In this document: in pieces, positions 33,656-45,530 of the stretch
Position numbering within the stretch: position 1 is the stretch's first letter
Layout of the letters: each line of letters begins with the position of its first letter
Assembly: GCA_001630475.1 (NCBI GenBank)
Contig: KV419417.1
Coordinates: 74,174-138,173, forward strand
DNA length: 64,000 nucleotides
Source: Sistotremastrum niveocremeum HHB9708
Taxonomy: Eukaryota; Basidiomycota; Agaricomycetes; Sistotremastrales; Sistotremastraceae
Reading direction: 5' to 3'
The notes under the pieces: generated by a model
Seen by the model: only the letters and a program-made list of their open reading frames with translations
Database searches by the model: none
What the model was told of the DNA's origin: nothing
Made by a program: the position numbers and the translations under genes

Positions 33656-35472
33656 TCACTGCTCCACGTGAAAGACATTCTTAATCAGAACATCATGATC
33701 CGCTAGAAATCTTTCTCTGAACGACGGATCATGTTGAATTATCACCTCTTCCGCCAAGCTAGCCAACTCCACTCTCCTCACCTTCCAGGCAAAACGATCG
33801 GGGAGACGAACTTTGCGAAGCTTTGAGTCGCTCGCAGCGCGGAATTCTAACCAGTCAACAAGTTTCGGGCCCATAATCCATGAATTGCTCATGTCGAGTT
33901 CCTGTAACCGCGGTAGAAGTCCAACATTATCGCACACGGCGTCAAGAAAATGACCAACGCTACCCGTATGTAGACCAAGTTGGACCACATTTGTGCAGTA
34001 TCTCGAAAGCATGAGAGACCATACATCGGAGCGCTGAAGCAGCGGGATGCGGATATCCAAGCGAGCAAGGGTTGCGATGGGCCACAACACGACCACTTGA
34101 GGCAGGATACGGTCCCATATCCGAGAGAACGCTCTGTCATTGCGATCAATGTTGAGTGTGATCTCGCAGGCCCTGGGAGCACAAGCGTCAAATATGAAGC
34201 AGGAAAAGACGCCTTCCTCTTTGACTCTGAGTAGAGTGGAGCCTCGCACAAAACTCTTCAACGCCTTTGGAATGCCGAATAGTGTTGAGTCCTCCCCAAT
34301 TCTTTCCTCCGCGACAACAAGTTTAAGTCTGATAACACGGAGATCGGTGAATTCAATTTTCCGGAACAGGAAGTCAACGTCATCTTTCGGGATCCCGCCA
34401 ATGATCAACGTTTGGAGGGCGTGCTTGATATGAGACGACACTATAGTGGTCTCTGTCGGGCCAAATATATCAGGATCCTCTATGCCTGAGGGAATTTCAA
34501 GGACTCGGAGACAAGGATATGTCTTTAGGAATCCCCATATCTCCTCAATGAGGAACACCATCTCGTGAATATGCAGAGCGGTGAGACTACTGCAGAGCGG
34601 ATGATTATATGGCGGGAACACATGGTAGCAAATGAGAGTTTCCAGAGCTGGAGAGATGACAGAGGAGATGCAGACGGCGGGACTGCTGGACATCTTGCTA
34701 TCGATGCGAAGCGTTTTCAATGAGAAAAGGTTGAGGGGACTGATACATTCCACAAGGAACGGGTCTATCTTGGGAAGTCTGGAGTTCTCTCTCCAGCTGA
34801 TGGAGAGCTCAGAGATGCGTTGCGAATGTTCTGAGAGAAAGAGGACCTGCGCATCCACGTATTTGGGAAGTAGGGCCCTGGATTTAAAGTCGAAATTCTT
34901 GACAAGAACTGAAAGGGGATGTTCACGGCTGCGATGTAGAAACTTCTTGATCACAGAGGTAGGCCACACAAGAGAAATCCGAGACCACAAGGTAGCGTGT
35001 TGAAGGCCCAACGTTCTCCAGCGAGAACAGCTATGAAGAACATAGGATAACTGTCAGAACATATCCGAAATCACGTGCGAAACGACCACCTTACGTTTCA
35101 ATGAAACCAAAACATTTTGGCTTTTTGACGCCATCCCACTCATAACGCATGTCTCCTACGGAACGCATCATGATATCTAGGAGCAGATCGTCAGGAAGCT
35201 TCTCAATGGGAAGCCGAGCATTTTTCTCCCGCCGAAGTATCGTCTGCAGGCGCGTGGCTCGAACATGCATTTCTTCCAGGAGTGAGGAATCTTGATAATA
35301 GTCAGTCCCCTGTTGCAAAGTCTATATTGTCGCTACTTTGACCTTCTGCGTCTCCCGCTGTCAACCCCTCAGTGAATTCGTTCCGTGAGAATTGGTGGTA
35401 TCTCAGCAGCTGTCGCTCAATCTCTTCCAATTGCGGTAAGATCTCACGTGCCATGGCCTCCAATTGTCCCAT
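33656..35472 (-). CDS. F-box protein 3 (566 aa)
   Basis: Three exons: 35472-35343, 35290-35095 and 35030-33656; total 567 codons. Exon 1 encodes a helical leader (MGQLEAMAREILPQLEEIER). Exon 2 has the F-box core IEKLPDDLLLDIMMRSVGD. Exon 3 begins TCSRWRTLGLQHATLWSRIS, the typical post-F-box segment of this family, and continues as an LRR-like fold to DRFAWKVRRVELASLAEEVI. Intron positions and phases match the other three copies, so all descend from one ancestor, but this copy and copy 4 are far more divergent than the 1/2 pair. Probably a substrate adaptor of an SCF ubiquitin ligase. Confidence 0.85.
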
Positions 35473-35645
35473 CAGTACCCCTCCGTATCGTATGATTCTG
35501 GAATGAGGATCTCTGCTGAACGAATTCGGAGTATTCCAAGGCTGCTTTCAAACGGTTGGGAAATTTCAAAGTGATGAGTCATTGATAGCCGCTGGGTCGT
35601 TGCCTTCGGGATTGATCGGACGTATCGGAATCAATCTTTCCTGGA

Positions 35646-37442
35646 CTACGATTCTACTACTCGATATACAGAACTAATTTCGAAACGTAACTCTTCCGCT
35701 CTTTTTGAGAAAGACGGGTCTTCCTCGATGACAACCTTGTCCACCAATGCCTCCAGTTCACTTCTCCTGACACGCCATCCGAAGCGATTGGGCAGCATGA
35801 CGACGCGGAGCTTGCGACGTTCCGCCCTCCAACGCAGCCAATCCATCATCTCTCGAGGGACACCCGATATGGCGCAGATATCCAGGCTTTCCAGCTGTGG
35901 TAAGAGTGTGTCGTCACTGCGAATGAGCGCGAAGAACTCTCGTAGATTCCTCATTTCTCTCCACTGTGTCCAGATAAGTCGAGTGACCGAGGAACAATGC
36001 CTGCGAAGAAACGTGCTCCAGGCTCGCGCAGTACACAAAGAGGCAGTGTCCACATGTAGTGTGGTGAGATCGCTCGTTTGCCATTGCATCTCGACTAGGG
36101 ATAAAATCGAGTTCCACCAGAGGTGCCCGCCAATTGCACTAAAACATATTGCGGCGGTTCTTCGTGAAAGCCTTGAAGAAATGATAAATGACGAAGCACC
36201 AGAGGACCGATGATATTGGAGTTTTAAAGAGGTTGGGTCTCGTATAAAAGAACTTAGAGCGTTCGGAAGCTCAAGTGAAGAGGGGACATCTTGCCCAAAA
36301 TCGTATTCCAAGGTGAGGCAGATGTTCCGTAGCGATGGAAATTGAATTTTACCGAAGACAACGTCGGCATCATTCTTGGGAATTTCTCCAAGAACCAGAG
36401 ATTGAAGATGGGGATGAGTAAAGTCGGGCAGCGACTCCAAATCCTGGTTTGCTCTCGTCTCAGCTTGCAAGACTCGACGTAGCTCCAGTATTCGCAGAGA
36501 AGGAGTATGGCGCAAGATGTTGAAGAACTCGGAGAGTTCTAATGCTACCTCGTCGATATGAAGCTCGTTGAGGCTTTCGTACATAAGCTCAGAGATAGGG
36601 TGTCTGACTCGGAATACTTTGAGCGTTTTCAAAGTCGTGCCCATCTTGTTCGGGATATTGGATTCCATTGGATGCCATGAGAAATGCTGCAGGGCGCAAT
36701 TTTGCAGGACTGGAAGATCGAGCGGGTCAACGTGATCGGCCACGAATTGAGCCAATCCATCTGTTGCCGATTCGATGGGCCATACAATGTCAAGATCGGA
36801 GATCTTGAGAGAATATTGAGATAAGTAGGACGAGAACTTGCCGGTGTCCTCTTCGATAGTCTCGCGATCGCGAAAATTCAGCAAGAACCGAAGGGGAGAA
36901 TTTCCGCTCCGTAGCAGGAAGTGATCAATTGTTCTTGCTCGCCAGCGAAGGTCGATGTAGGACCACAGGAAAGTCGTTCGAAGTCCCAGACTCCTCCAGC
37001 GTGAACAACTGTGTCATAAAAGCTCAAACATCAACTGTGCGACGAAGGATGGAGGAAAGGATTGACTTACGTCTGGATAAGGGTAGTCCAAGGCGAAACT
37101 GGCCTGCTAATCCATGGATAATATCCTGTCTCTTGGATACAGTAGAGCATGATCTCAATTACCAGCTCATCTGGTAGTCTCCTGATGACCGGATTGGCTT
37201 TTTTCTCTTGTTCGATCAACGCTTGGATATGTCGCAGCCTTTCTTCAAGAGTGATGAGGGCAGAGGGGTCTACTGTTTAGTGCGGTATCAGTATCTAGTC
37301 CACTACAGTATCATGGTGAGTTCGGTATCTGACCGTCTGAAGCGTTAACCAAATGACCGTCTGCCCCCCTGACATCTCTTGAATACTCCTCAAACTGCCT
37401 CTCAAGTTCCTTCGCTGTCGCCAAAATCGAACGTCTGGCCAT
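35646..37442 (-). CDS. F-box protein 4 (557 aa)
   Basis: Three exons: 37442-37334, 37272-37071 and 37008-35646; total 558 codons. Exon 2 carries the F-box IRRLPDELVIEIMLYCIQE. Exon 3 starts TCSRWRSLGLRTTFLWSYID and ends with an LRR-like region and NRFGWRVRRSELEALVDKVV. It is in tandem with F-box gene 3 (same strand, 173 bp apart). The start at 37442 (MARRSILATAKELERQFEEY) fits the leader size of the other copies; an in-frame ATG at 37580 would add 46 residues and cannot be excluded. Confidence 0.83.
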
Positions 37443-38315
37443 GATCCTGTTGATAGCTAGGTCAAGTGAAGACCTTTTCAGGTATTGAAGCCGTTGGTCT
37501 CTGGTACCAGGGGGTAGTGAAGAATAGTAAGGTTCGAGAACTCCGACAAGCTCGAACTCCCCGGATGAGCCTGAGAGCAAGCACTGGGCTGTTGCTCCTA
37601 GCTTACAGGCACCATCTTTCTACAAGGCCAAACTACAAGGGATAGTGGTCTACAGCTCAATTGGACAGAAGAGCGACTGAGGCTCCAGGCTGTTTCGACG
37701 GTCACAGAGTCTTCAACCTTGTCTGTACGGCATCCTGGATACGGACTCCTTAGGAAATCATGGAAGTCACTACAGGCCACTTCAGGTGAGCGATTGGTGC
37801 ATCATCGTCAGAAAGCCTCAATCAAACGCGTTCATTCTATGTATTAGAGTCACTGCATGACAGAAAAGCAGCGGCCTCCCAGTCGCCATATCTCAACGTC
37901 ACCGCTAGACGACCCTCATCGATCTGTTCTCAATGTTGAAGGACTGTTACAACCTTCTGGTATGCCTTCTGTGCACGCCTGACCGCCACGCATCATATGA
38001 ACAACGGGAGATACAGTCTGAGTAGAACCCACGAGGGGTCGGCATTGGGGCAACGAGGCTTCCCCCTAGCTCCCTCCTGCAAGGCTCCTGCCATGCTCTA
38101 TCCGATGTGGATGCTGTGGCAGAGTAGTCTACTACAAATGCCGTAGACGGGCGCGATGTACAAGCTCTCCATTTGAGAGTAGGCCACCTCATCTACACCC
38201 CTCAGCCGACTGTGCCCCCGCAAGGAGCTGTAAAGTGCTGTAAGAAATGACTGTTGTTAGCGTTGTATCTTGGCTCATGCGAACCATTCAGTGAAGCATT
38301 CCGAGGCCAATCAAT
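37443..38315. other. Intergenic region
   Basis: Divergent promoter space between F-box gene 4 (minus) and the Ser-rich gene (plus). Short overlapping frames only; no domain or RNA gene recognised. Confidence 0.4.
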
Positions 38316-39583
38316 ATGGGCACCAATCTTCTGACAGTACCAATGAACGGCAATACGAAAAGAGATTCTGTCTTATCGACAGCATCATTCGACACAGCGG
38401 AACTTCGGGATCAAATCTCTCGCTTTCCATCACCTCCTTCAGTGAGCCACACGCACGAAGAACTCCCGAGGAGTGACTGGGAGTCCCACCACAAATCTTC
38501 CCACCGACGCACTCTCCAACGACGTCATTCCGAGCGAACCAGTCTAGAAGGCCATTGGGAAGACCCAGGGTTCGACAAAGGGTGGTGGGCTACTGGGAGA
38601 AGATCTTTCTATCATGATGGCAAAATGAGGACTGGGTCGGATAAGGTGTTACCGCGACGGCCCAGGTTCGTTCATTATTATTTCATCTCCACGATAGAGT
38701 GACTTACTTTGAAGCTAGTGAAGCCTCTATACCCTCAATCATATCTCGTCCCATGCCCTTGCAGCCCAACAATGGTCCGTTATCGAGACTCGATCGTGAG
38801 CTAGGGTTACGGTCCAGGAGCAGCACCACGCTGGCTTCTGTTCATATGACGGAGCCTGTTCGCCCTCGTAGTGTTGCGCCGCCGCTGCAATCGTCGTCGA
38901 CCTACTCTCTGGTAACTCCCGAGAAGTCCATGCTTCATCCGTCCAAGTCCACCACGAGCGTCAAAGGTCGTGTCCGAATTTCGTCCAACCTCACCTCAGC
39001 TTCTCTCCCGAATGGATCAAAATACGATCGTGCTCCACACACAAGAGCAGCCACTGTTCCTGGCCCGAGCACCTCTCATGCTTCACGAACTACACGAAGG
39101 AATACGGTGGATCAGCGTGACGTCAGCCATGTCTCCAACACTGCATCTCGAAGCCCATATTCGCTCCCGAAGAATAAGAGTCGATTGAGTCTGAGGTTAT
39201 CACGACGCTTCGCTGGTTCTTCTATATCTTTGGCGCCCCCAGATGCTCAGAGAGGTCAGTCACGATTCAATATCCCGTGATATACGGCTAAGGTCGCTTT
39301 GGAAGATTTCGACGATTCTTCGGACATGCAAGATCATGGAAGGAGTATCTTCCGCAGGATATCCAAGGTATTTGGATACACATCTTTAGCTCTGAACCTT
39401 CACTAAGTTTCGACGTCCCTTCAATAGGCATCAATATCTGTACATAAATCACGATCGGACTTGAATCTGCCCGCCGCATCCTATGAAAAGAAGCTCCCTG
39501 CTGAGCCCCCAAAAGAAAATATTTTTCAAAAGATTATCGGCATCTTCACTCGAAACGTGGGCTCTCGTCGAAAAGGAACATGA
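38316..39583 (+). CDS. Ser/Arg-rich uncharacterised protein (367 aa)
   Basis: Four exons: 38316-38665, 38719-39254, 39306-39367 and 39428-39583; total 368 codons. All four junctions are GT-AG and keep the frame. The protein is rich in Ser, Arg, Thr and Pro with no predicted membrane segment; blocks are SRLDRELGLRSRSSTTLAS, KSRLSLRLSRRFAGSSISL and a C-terminal ENIFQKIIGIFTRNVGSRRK. It is probably largely disordered and phosphorylated. No family recognised. The consistent splicing argues that it is a real gene. Confidence 0.65.
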
Positions 39584-40046
39584 GGTTGTGCTCAGGTCAT
39601 GGTGTTGTCGATCGCATCGCATTCATTGTATAAAGGATAGCGAGGCATCGGCCCTTTGGCTTTGATGGTCTTGCGCTACGTATACCGCCGCAGCTCTGAA
39701 CGGGTGCCCTAGTCCCTACGCATCCACGTTTGTGATGCATGCTGCACCTCATAACTCTGACTTCCTATATAAGGTTATTAATATGTTGAAGCGCATTTTT
39801 TCATCCAGACAGATGCGGGGAGCATATGAACCTCCGACTACTCATTGCATCGACACGTGGGGACGATGCTAGAAGCTTGCACATGATCAGCGTTAAACGT
39901 GCTTGGGTATCACGCCGCGATGATGTGCTCACTCCAGAGCACGACAAGTACGGTGCTTTGTGCAAGGCCGAGGGGTCTCACATACTTGAACGATGACATA
40001 GTGTAATATATTTATTCCGTGCAGATATTCCTTTTGTATAATATGT
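39584..40046. other. Tail-to-tail intergenic region
   Basis: Between the Ser-rich gene (plus) and the seven-helix membrane protein (minus). Nothing else seen. Confidence 0.4.
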
Positions 40047-41168
40047 TTATGGAATGTCCTCCTCAGTCCCAACCCCTTGATCACGATATGAGAAACTCTC
40101 GTGCCGGGCGACCGCCGACTGAGAGCCCTCCCTGTCGTGATTCACGTGATGCGCGTCCGAGCTCACTGCTTCCCCCACGGAGTGATGCTCAAGACTCCAT
40201 TGCACGATAGCAATGCAGGGAACCGCCAACATGACTACAGGAAAGACCTGACCCAAGGTCCACGTGCTATCGTTCGGATCAAGGATGAGAGATATGTTGT
40301 CTTTGATGGTGAGCTCGATGAGCAGAACGAATATGACCAGGATCCCTGACCATATGGTTATCATGCCAATGCGCAACTGAGAAACGTAATTTCTCTCTTC
40401 CCGTGGCTTTCGTCGTCGTCGAGACCGGAAAACTTTCTCAATTGCGGAGGTATTCTCGCGCAAAGGAATGTGGATGTATTCCTCAAGATTCGGATTAAGC
40501 TTCCTCTGGGACTCGGAAGTCAAGGGAAACAGGTACGCTGGGACGATAGTTCGCGACGGGGACGCGAAATGGTCCCAAATGAAGAAGGCGAGTCCGGATA
40601 CGAGAAAAAGGAAAAGAAATACGCCATGTATTCCAATAAGAATCAGGGCGCTGATGCGACCTCCATGAACGGCGGACAGTTTCTTTCCCAATATCACAAA
40701 AAGAGTCTCGGGATTGCACACCGATGGTGTACCAAAGCTAGGAGCTTTGATCCAAATATATCCCGTGAAGGTGGTAGCGATGAGGAAAACAGGAACAGAT
40801 TTATATTGGAATTTCCACACATGGCGTTCCATCTCGCGTGGCGTCTTCACTGACTCTGGCGCTCTGTTGACTCCAAAAGGAGAAGCAGCCCACATGGAGA
40901 ATGCTGCTGCATAAGAATGCAAGAACAGGAGGACTGATATAAGGATGGCGTGGAAGAGTGATAAATTTTGGGAGCCGCTCAGCACGAGGGCGGAAATGAA
41001 GAGTGCGACGGCTGTCATCGTCATTGCCCAGTACGAGCCATTGACGTCTGCTCCAGGCAGATTCGCCAGTATAACCGTGATATAGGCCTGGATGTAGAAA
41101 GCCAGACGAACGCCTAAGCCTGTTATATCTGGATTATCTGGGATGCCTGGACATGCGGCGATGCTCAT
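40047..41168 (-). CDS. Seven-helix membrane protein of unknown function (373 aa)
   Basis: A single exon. The N-terminus CPGIPDNPDITGLGVRLAFY is shared by uncharacterised multi-pass proteins of many filamentous fungi. Seven hydrophobic helices are visible: LAFYIQAYITVILANL, WAMTMTAVALFISALVL, FHAILISVLLFLHSYAAAF, VPVFLIATTFTGYIWI, ISALILIGIHGVFLFLFLV, IGMITIWSGILVIFVLLIE and LGQVFPVVMLAVPCIAIVQ. A basic loop (RSRRRRKPREER) precedes helix 6. The C-terminus after helix 7 is polar and His/Ser-rich. No transporter signature or GPCR motif is evident. Confidence 0.78.
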   Translation of the reverse strand: MSIAACPGIPDNPDITGLGVRLAFYIQAYITVILANLPGADVNGSYWAMTMTAVALFISALVLSGSQNLSLFHAILISVLLFLHSYAAAFSMWAASPFGVNRAPESVKTPREMERHVWKFQYKSVPVFLIATTFTGYIWIKAPSFGTPSVCNPETLFVILGKKLSAVHGGRISALILIGIHGVFLFLFLVSGLAFFIWDHFASPSRTIVPAYLFPLTSESQRKLNPNLEEYIHIPLRENTSAIEKVFRSRRRRKPREERNYVSQLRIGMITIWSGILVIFVLLIELTIKDNISLILDPNDSTWTLGQVFPVVMLAVPCIAIVQWSLEHHSVGEAVSSDAHHVNHDREGSQSAVARHESFSYRDQGVGTEEDIP

Positions 41169-41520
41169 GTTTGGTAGGAGGTGTAAAATGGCACGTTGTC
41201 GATGACAGTGAGTCTAATGATGGCCTTCGAAAATTCTTCAGAGCATTGCGATGCCAGACTATGACTGGGTTTTAGTGATACGTTGGAACCAGCGTTGCCA
41301 GACATTGAGGATTGCGACCGTTGCGGTGAAAGATGACCGTTGGCCGAGGTTCCGAATTCCGGCATATTTCATCGAGACCGTCATTATCGGAGTTTCCTAA
41401 TGTAGTAATTCTCTTGAAACGTCCATTTTTCGTCTGACATTAATGTCGATATCCACGACGAGAGCAAGGTCTAGGAACCATGTAGTCGATGCATAGCTGT
41501 ACTGCGATGTCATTTTCACA

Positions 41521-42213
41521 TTATCTGTTGTCTGCAGTATATTCGTCCATCAAGAATATTCGTGATTGACTAGGCTTTGGACTCGACGTTTCGTCATGAT
41601 ATGCTATGCGAACCAGGGTACCCTCCTGCACTTGGAATATCAAAGACGAGCCCGCATTCTCAAGTAGATTCCAGCAGGAGCACCCCTCGGACTCCCCGTG
41701 GAAAGATACGCTTGTATCAGAGACTTCGGCTGCCTCTGAAATCAAAGGCTTGATATTCTTCTCCACTTGAGTCGAGAATACTAGACGACCGGGGGACCGA
41801 GGGAATGTTTCGATAAAGCCTTTGAAGGATCTTGTGATGTATACGTATTGGTAGCCGCCGCAACTGGATACGAGAGAGAATGGAGCACCGTTTGGGTTAT
41901 GCTACGGAACAAAAATATTCTGATAAGCGAAATGTGCAAGGCAGCCTGGAAGGGGACTCACCAGTCGAATGGTGCTTCTTGTCTTCGCTTTACAGAATAT
42001 AACAGCGGGTGGACTGGAAAAATCACTGGCGATCTCGATATTGACGTCTATACATCCTCTTTTGCTCCGGATACCAAGGTTCGGTTTGAGCTCTAGTCCA
42101 GGGCGGGGCCTTGTATCCAGCCCTGTGGAATACGGAAGGGATTTATCGATGATCCAACTACCTGTGACGTCCTCTGAATGACAGACATCGAGGAAATTTG
42201 TTCGGACAGTCAT
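41521..42213 (-). CDS. Hypothetical protein (210 aa)
   Basis: Two exons, 42213-41962 and 41901-41521, joined in phase 0; total 211 codons. The sequence is mixed alpha/beta with DVTGSWIIDKSLPY early, SKRGCIDVNIEIASDFSSPP in the middle, and CGGYQYVYITRSFKGFIETF at the start of exon 2. No signal peptide, membrane segment or named domain is seen. Clean splice sites and an uninterrupted frame support a gene. Confidence 0.55.
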
Positions 42214-43099
42214 TTGACACGTTTTCTATGCCATCGGCGAGGTTGAGCATGATGACGAAGAGAGAGTTTACGTATGGCACACCTTCTGTTAACAAGCCCA
42301 GCTGCTTCGTTCTCTATCTTAGCGTCGCGGACGAACACCCACTGCGATGAACAGCTCACTTTCAACAGGTATCATGAACCCACACGTCACACGGATGCAA
42401 CCCAAACTGCTTCGTCTTATAGACCTGTGGGATGTTCGTCCGATAGGAGCTCATTGTGTCTGAATAAACATGTTAAGACATCGCAATGACGCCCAAGCCA
42501 CCTGTGCTTAGCGGTGCGACAACTGTGCAGTCGCTGTTGGCCCGTGAAGCAGCCGTAATAGGAGCATCAATGTCAACTCAGTCATACGCCTATTGGATGC
42601 AGCTCCGCCTCTGTCAAGATCGATTCATTCAATGTCAGGCGACGCACGACTAACTATCAGGCCAGTGTGATGTCGCACCAGGAGTCCAGGACTGCCTCAG
42701 TCGGCGGCGGCGGCGATTTGGAATGGTCACATCTGCAAGTGGGTCGTGTTTGCCTAGTCCCGTACGCGACGTTTCGTAGAGATCATTCTTCTCGAAGCCA
42801 GAGTGAATATAGACTTCGAAAACGTTGGGCAAGAGCGAAAGTAAAGGGGCCACAATCGGGATTCGGAGCAACTGTTGTACCTCGGGTAGTCGCCTGCTCA
42901 CAACACGCTCACGACGTTTGACTTGAACTAGTATGAGACAGTCGATAGTGGAATAAGAATTTTAAAGCATGTCATACAGTAGTAACATATAACACGCATG
43001 CGAGGAATAAACCGGAAATTTTATCATCCACCGCCGACCCGACTCTGTGCCTCCTCACCTCCCTCACCATCCAAGCGATAACACGAGAAAGGTATCAAC
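42214..43099. other. Intergenic region
   Basis: Upstream of the 210-aa gene and downstream of RPL7. Short frames only. Nothing recognised. Confidence 0.4.
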
Positions 43100-44289
43100 C
43101 TAGTTCATCTGTCTCACAAGAGTGTTGATGTTCTCTTCTCGATTGCCCTGATCACCACCCTGGACGTAGTGCTTGAACTTCCGGGTTCTCCATCCGCCAG
43201 TAGGATTCGAAAGCTTGAAAGGCCAGAGGAAGTTGGAAGCTTGCTTGAAGTTGGGTCCGGCGGTGTAGATCTCGTGGACGAGGTCTTCGACGGAGAGGAT
43301 GTCGTACTTCCCGAGAGCAGCCTCGATGGTGCTGTTAGAGGAGAGGGGGATGCGCTGCTTGTCGACCTTTCCGTATCCGCGCTTGTAGATTAACTCGCGG
43401 ACAGTCTTCAAGTTGGGTTCGCTAGGATGATCATCAACGGGCGATCGAAGAAAGAAGAAAGAGAAGAAGACGAACCCGTAAGTGATATAAGGCTCGACGA
43501 GGCGGAGCATCTGCTCAGTAGCCTTGGTCACCTTAACGAACACACCGTTGTTGATCTGGAGCAACCGCAGAAGCTGGAGAATTTTGCGGGGTTTGGGTGC
43601 GATCTCATTGATACTAACCAGCCATATTGGCAACCAGACGTATCGGGAAAGAGAGGACAGACGTACCCCTTGATACGGATGACGAAGTAAACCTTGGCCT
43701 GTGCGGGAACGTAGAAGTCGCCTGCTGAGCGGGCGGCACGTTTCAGACGGATCTCCTCCTGCTCCTTCGCGAGGTACTCCTTGACATAGGTATCGGCACG
43801 CTTGAAGGCAATTTTCTTGTTGGTGCGGCGGGCCTATAAAACCGTCATCAGTAAACGGCCATACGGACGACACGATAGTGCGAAGGAAGAATCGGTGAAG
43901 AAGATCAGTCCCGAAAGATGGTTATTTGAGGCTGCAGTGTCCGGAGACCTAGCCGTCAATCGACGAAATCGTATGCATCATGGTAAAAATAAAAAAGCGA
44001 AAGAAATGGAAAAAGTAAAAGATGCGATGGATGAATGCATACCTTGCGAGCAGCAACAGCAGCGGCCAATCTCTCCTCTCTGGCCTTCTCAGAGTGTTTG
44101 CGCTTCTTGAGGAGCGTCTCAGGAGCCTCGATGTGCTACCACCACCAACGAACACGCATCAGCCAATTTCTCTTCGCCCACTTTTCACGATTGAACATAC
44201 CGAGGCACTTGGGACACTGTGAAATCGTGTCAGTTGGAGAGTTACTGAAATTTGGATGTAGAATGGAGAACGTACGTTGTGGCAGGCAT
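43100..44289 (-). CDS. RPL7: 60S ribosomal protein L7 (uL30), 249 aa
   Basis: Six exons: 44289-44276 (14 nt), 44216-44201 (16 nt), 44135-44043, 43833-43667, 43613-43476 and 43421-43100; total 250 codons. The product starts [20 protein letters not shown] and continues [98 protein letters not shown] and [19 protein letters not shown], matching eukaryotic L7 throughout. It sits in the large subunit near expansion-segment rRNA. Intron 3 (43834-44042) is 209 bp, about four times the others, and carries a C/D-box snoRNA candidate. A decayed copy lies at 53931-54650. Confidence 0.97.
43905..43981 (-). ncRNA. C/D-box snoRNA candidate in RPL7 intron 3 (snR39/snR59-like)
   Basis: On the minus strand a C-box-like AUGAUGC (43981-43975) and a D box CUGA (43908-43905) bracket 77 nt. 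Just upstream of the D box lies a 13-nt guide complementary to CCCGAAAGATGGT, which from memory is a conserved segment of the large-subunit rRNA; the plus strand at 43910-43922 reads exactly that. The fifth-nucleotide rule points to the G of CCCGAAAG. Yeast snR39 and snR59 sit in introns of RPL7A and RPL7B and act on this same rRNA segment, so host and target agree. A terminal stem is weak and no clear C'/D' pair is visible. Confidence 0.72.
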
Positions 44290-44561
44290 GAGTCTTGAAG
44301 CCTTGAGGATTGAGGGAGAAGGAGATGTCGGAGATGGAATAAAACAAGGTTCGAGCCGCGCCGCGACTGTACAGCTGCTGACTCAGCGAAGCCAAACAGC
44401 ACCAAAGCAAAGTCAGTGCAGCGGAGATAGTCACTCTTATACCCGGTCACTCTCTGGCGTCACTTTCCTGGCCGATCGGATTCTCATGCATTGTCACTCA
44501 TAGTACAGTCCTTTTCGGACGATAGGCAGCGAATCCTGTTTGTAATACTGATCGAAAACTG

Positions 44562-45530
44562 ATGTCTCAAGCTCGAATTCCGTATGTTTATCCACCTCAG
44601 GGAGAATCAGAGGTTCGTACCCTTTCCTCTGTTTCGAATCAAACAACTGAACTTGGGCTATCAATTGTTATCGATTCTCATTGCTTTTGACCGTCATTCC
44701 TTCATATATTTGACGAATGATGATGAACCTATGCTCAATGTAGGTAGCCGATCGTATACGCGCTCGAAGACCGGACGGGAAACTGATCGCTCTCGACGGC
44801 GTATTGTAAGTCACCGACTCAGAGAACTGAAATCCCAGACAATATTTCTAATGAGGGAATTTTAGATTGAATGCCCCTGCAATCGCAAACGGGTACAGTA
44901 AATTCATTGGCGCCATCCGGAATAATACATCTCTCGACGATGGACTGCGCGAGTTAATCGTACGTTTACTTCCCTCTATTGAATTTGGATCGTTTCTCAT
45001 CTTACTTGTGCAGATATTGCGCATTGCAGCCCTCAATAAAGCAGAATACGAATGGTACGTCCATCATCATCCTTCTCAGAGTGATATCATCTCAATAATA
45101 GGCTCCTGAAAGGAAAGAACATGAGCGGTTGGGAATAAAAGCAGGGCTTACTCCAGATAAATTAAAAGCTATCAAAGACATCTCCAACGCGCTCCTCCCA
45201 TACTCTCCTTCCGCATCTCCACCTCCTCTGTTCAACCCACTTGAAGTTGCTATTCTCTCGTATACCGATTCATCGACGCTGAATATCAAAGTACCTAAGC
45301 GGACATTTGAGGCTCTTCGTACAGCCTTACGTGAACATATCTCATCGCAGATATCCGGTGGAGCGCGCGAAAAGGAGCCTCCTGAAGACTCAGATGAGAA
45401 GATGAAACAGGTCGAGAAGATGATTATGGAAGTTACGGCGACTATTGCGGGGTATAATACTGTATCGAGGATCCTTGTTGCTTTGGATGTGGATGGTCTT
45501 GGGGGGTATGAGAGTGAGGGCGGAAGCTGA
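44562..45530 (+). CDS. Carboxymuconolactone decarboxylase / AhpD-like protein (221 aa)
   Basis: Five exons: 44562-44612, 44744-44805, 44866-44959, 45014-45054 and 45113-45530; total 222 codons. Core motifs are the CMD pattern LLNAPAIANGYSKFIGAIRN, LDDGLRELIILRIAALNKAE, then YEWKEHERLGIKAGLT. In AhpD-type enzymes an ExxxCxxC-x-H motif is used for peroxidase activity. Here the region reads NKAEYEWKEHE with no cysteine pair, so alkyl-hydroperoxidase chemistry is unlikely and a decarboxylase-like or unknown role is more probable. A second domain repeat may be present around NPLEVAILSYTDSS. The last junction uses the acceptor CTGAAAG, which restores the frame. Confidence 0.82.

Noticed and set aside
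44613-44743. Second intronic snoRNA in the 131-bp first intron of the CMD-like gene
   Set aside because: A TGATGATGA motif is present, but it lies at the 3' end with no D box after it.
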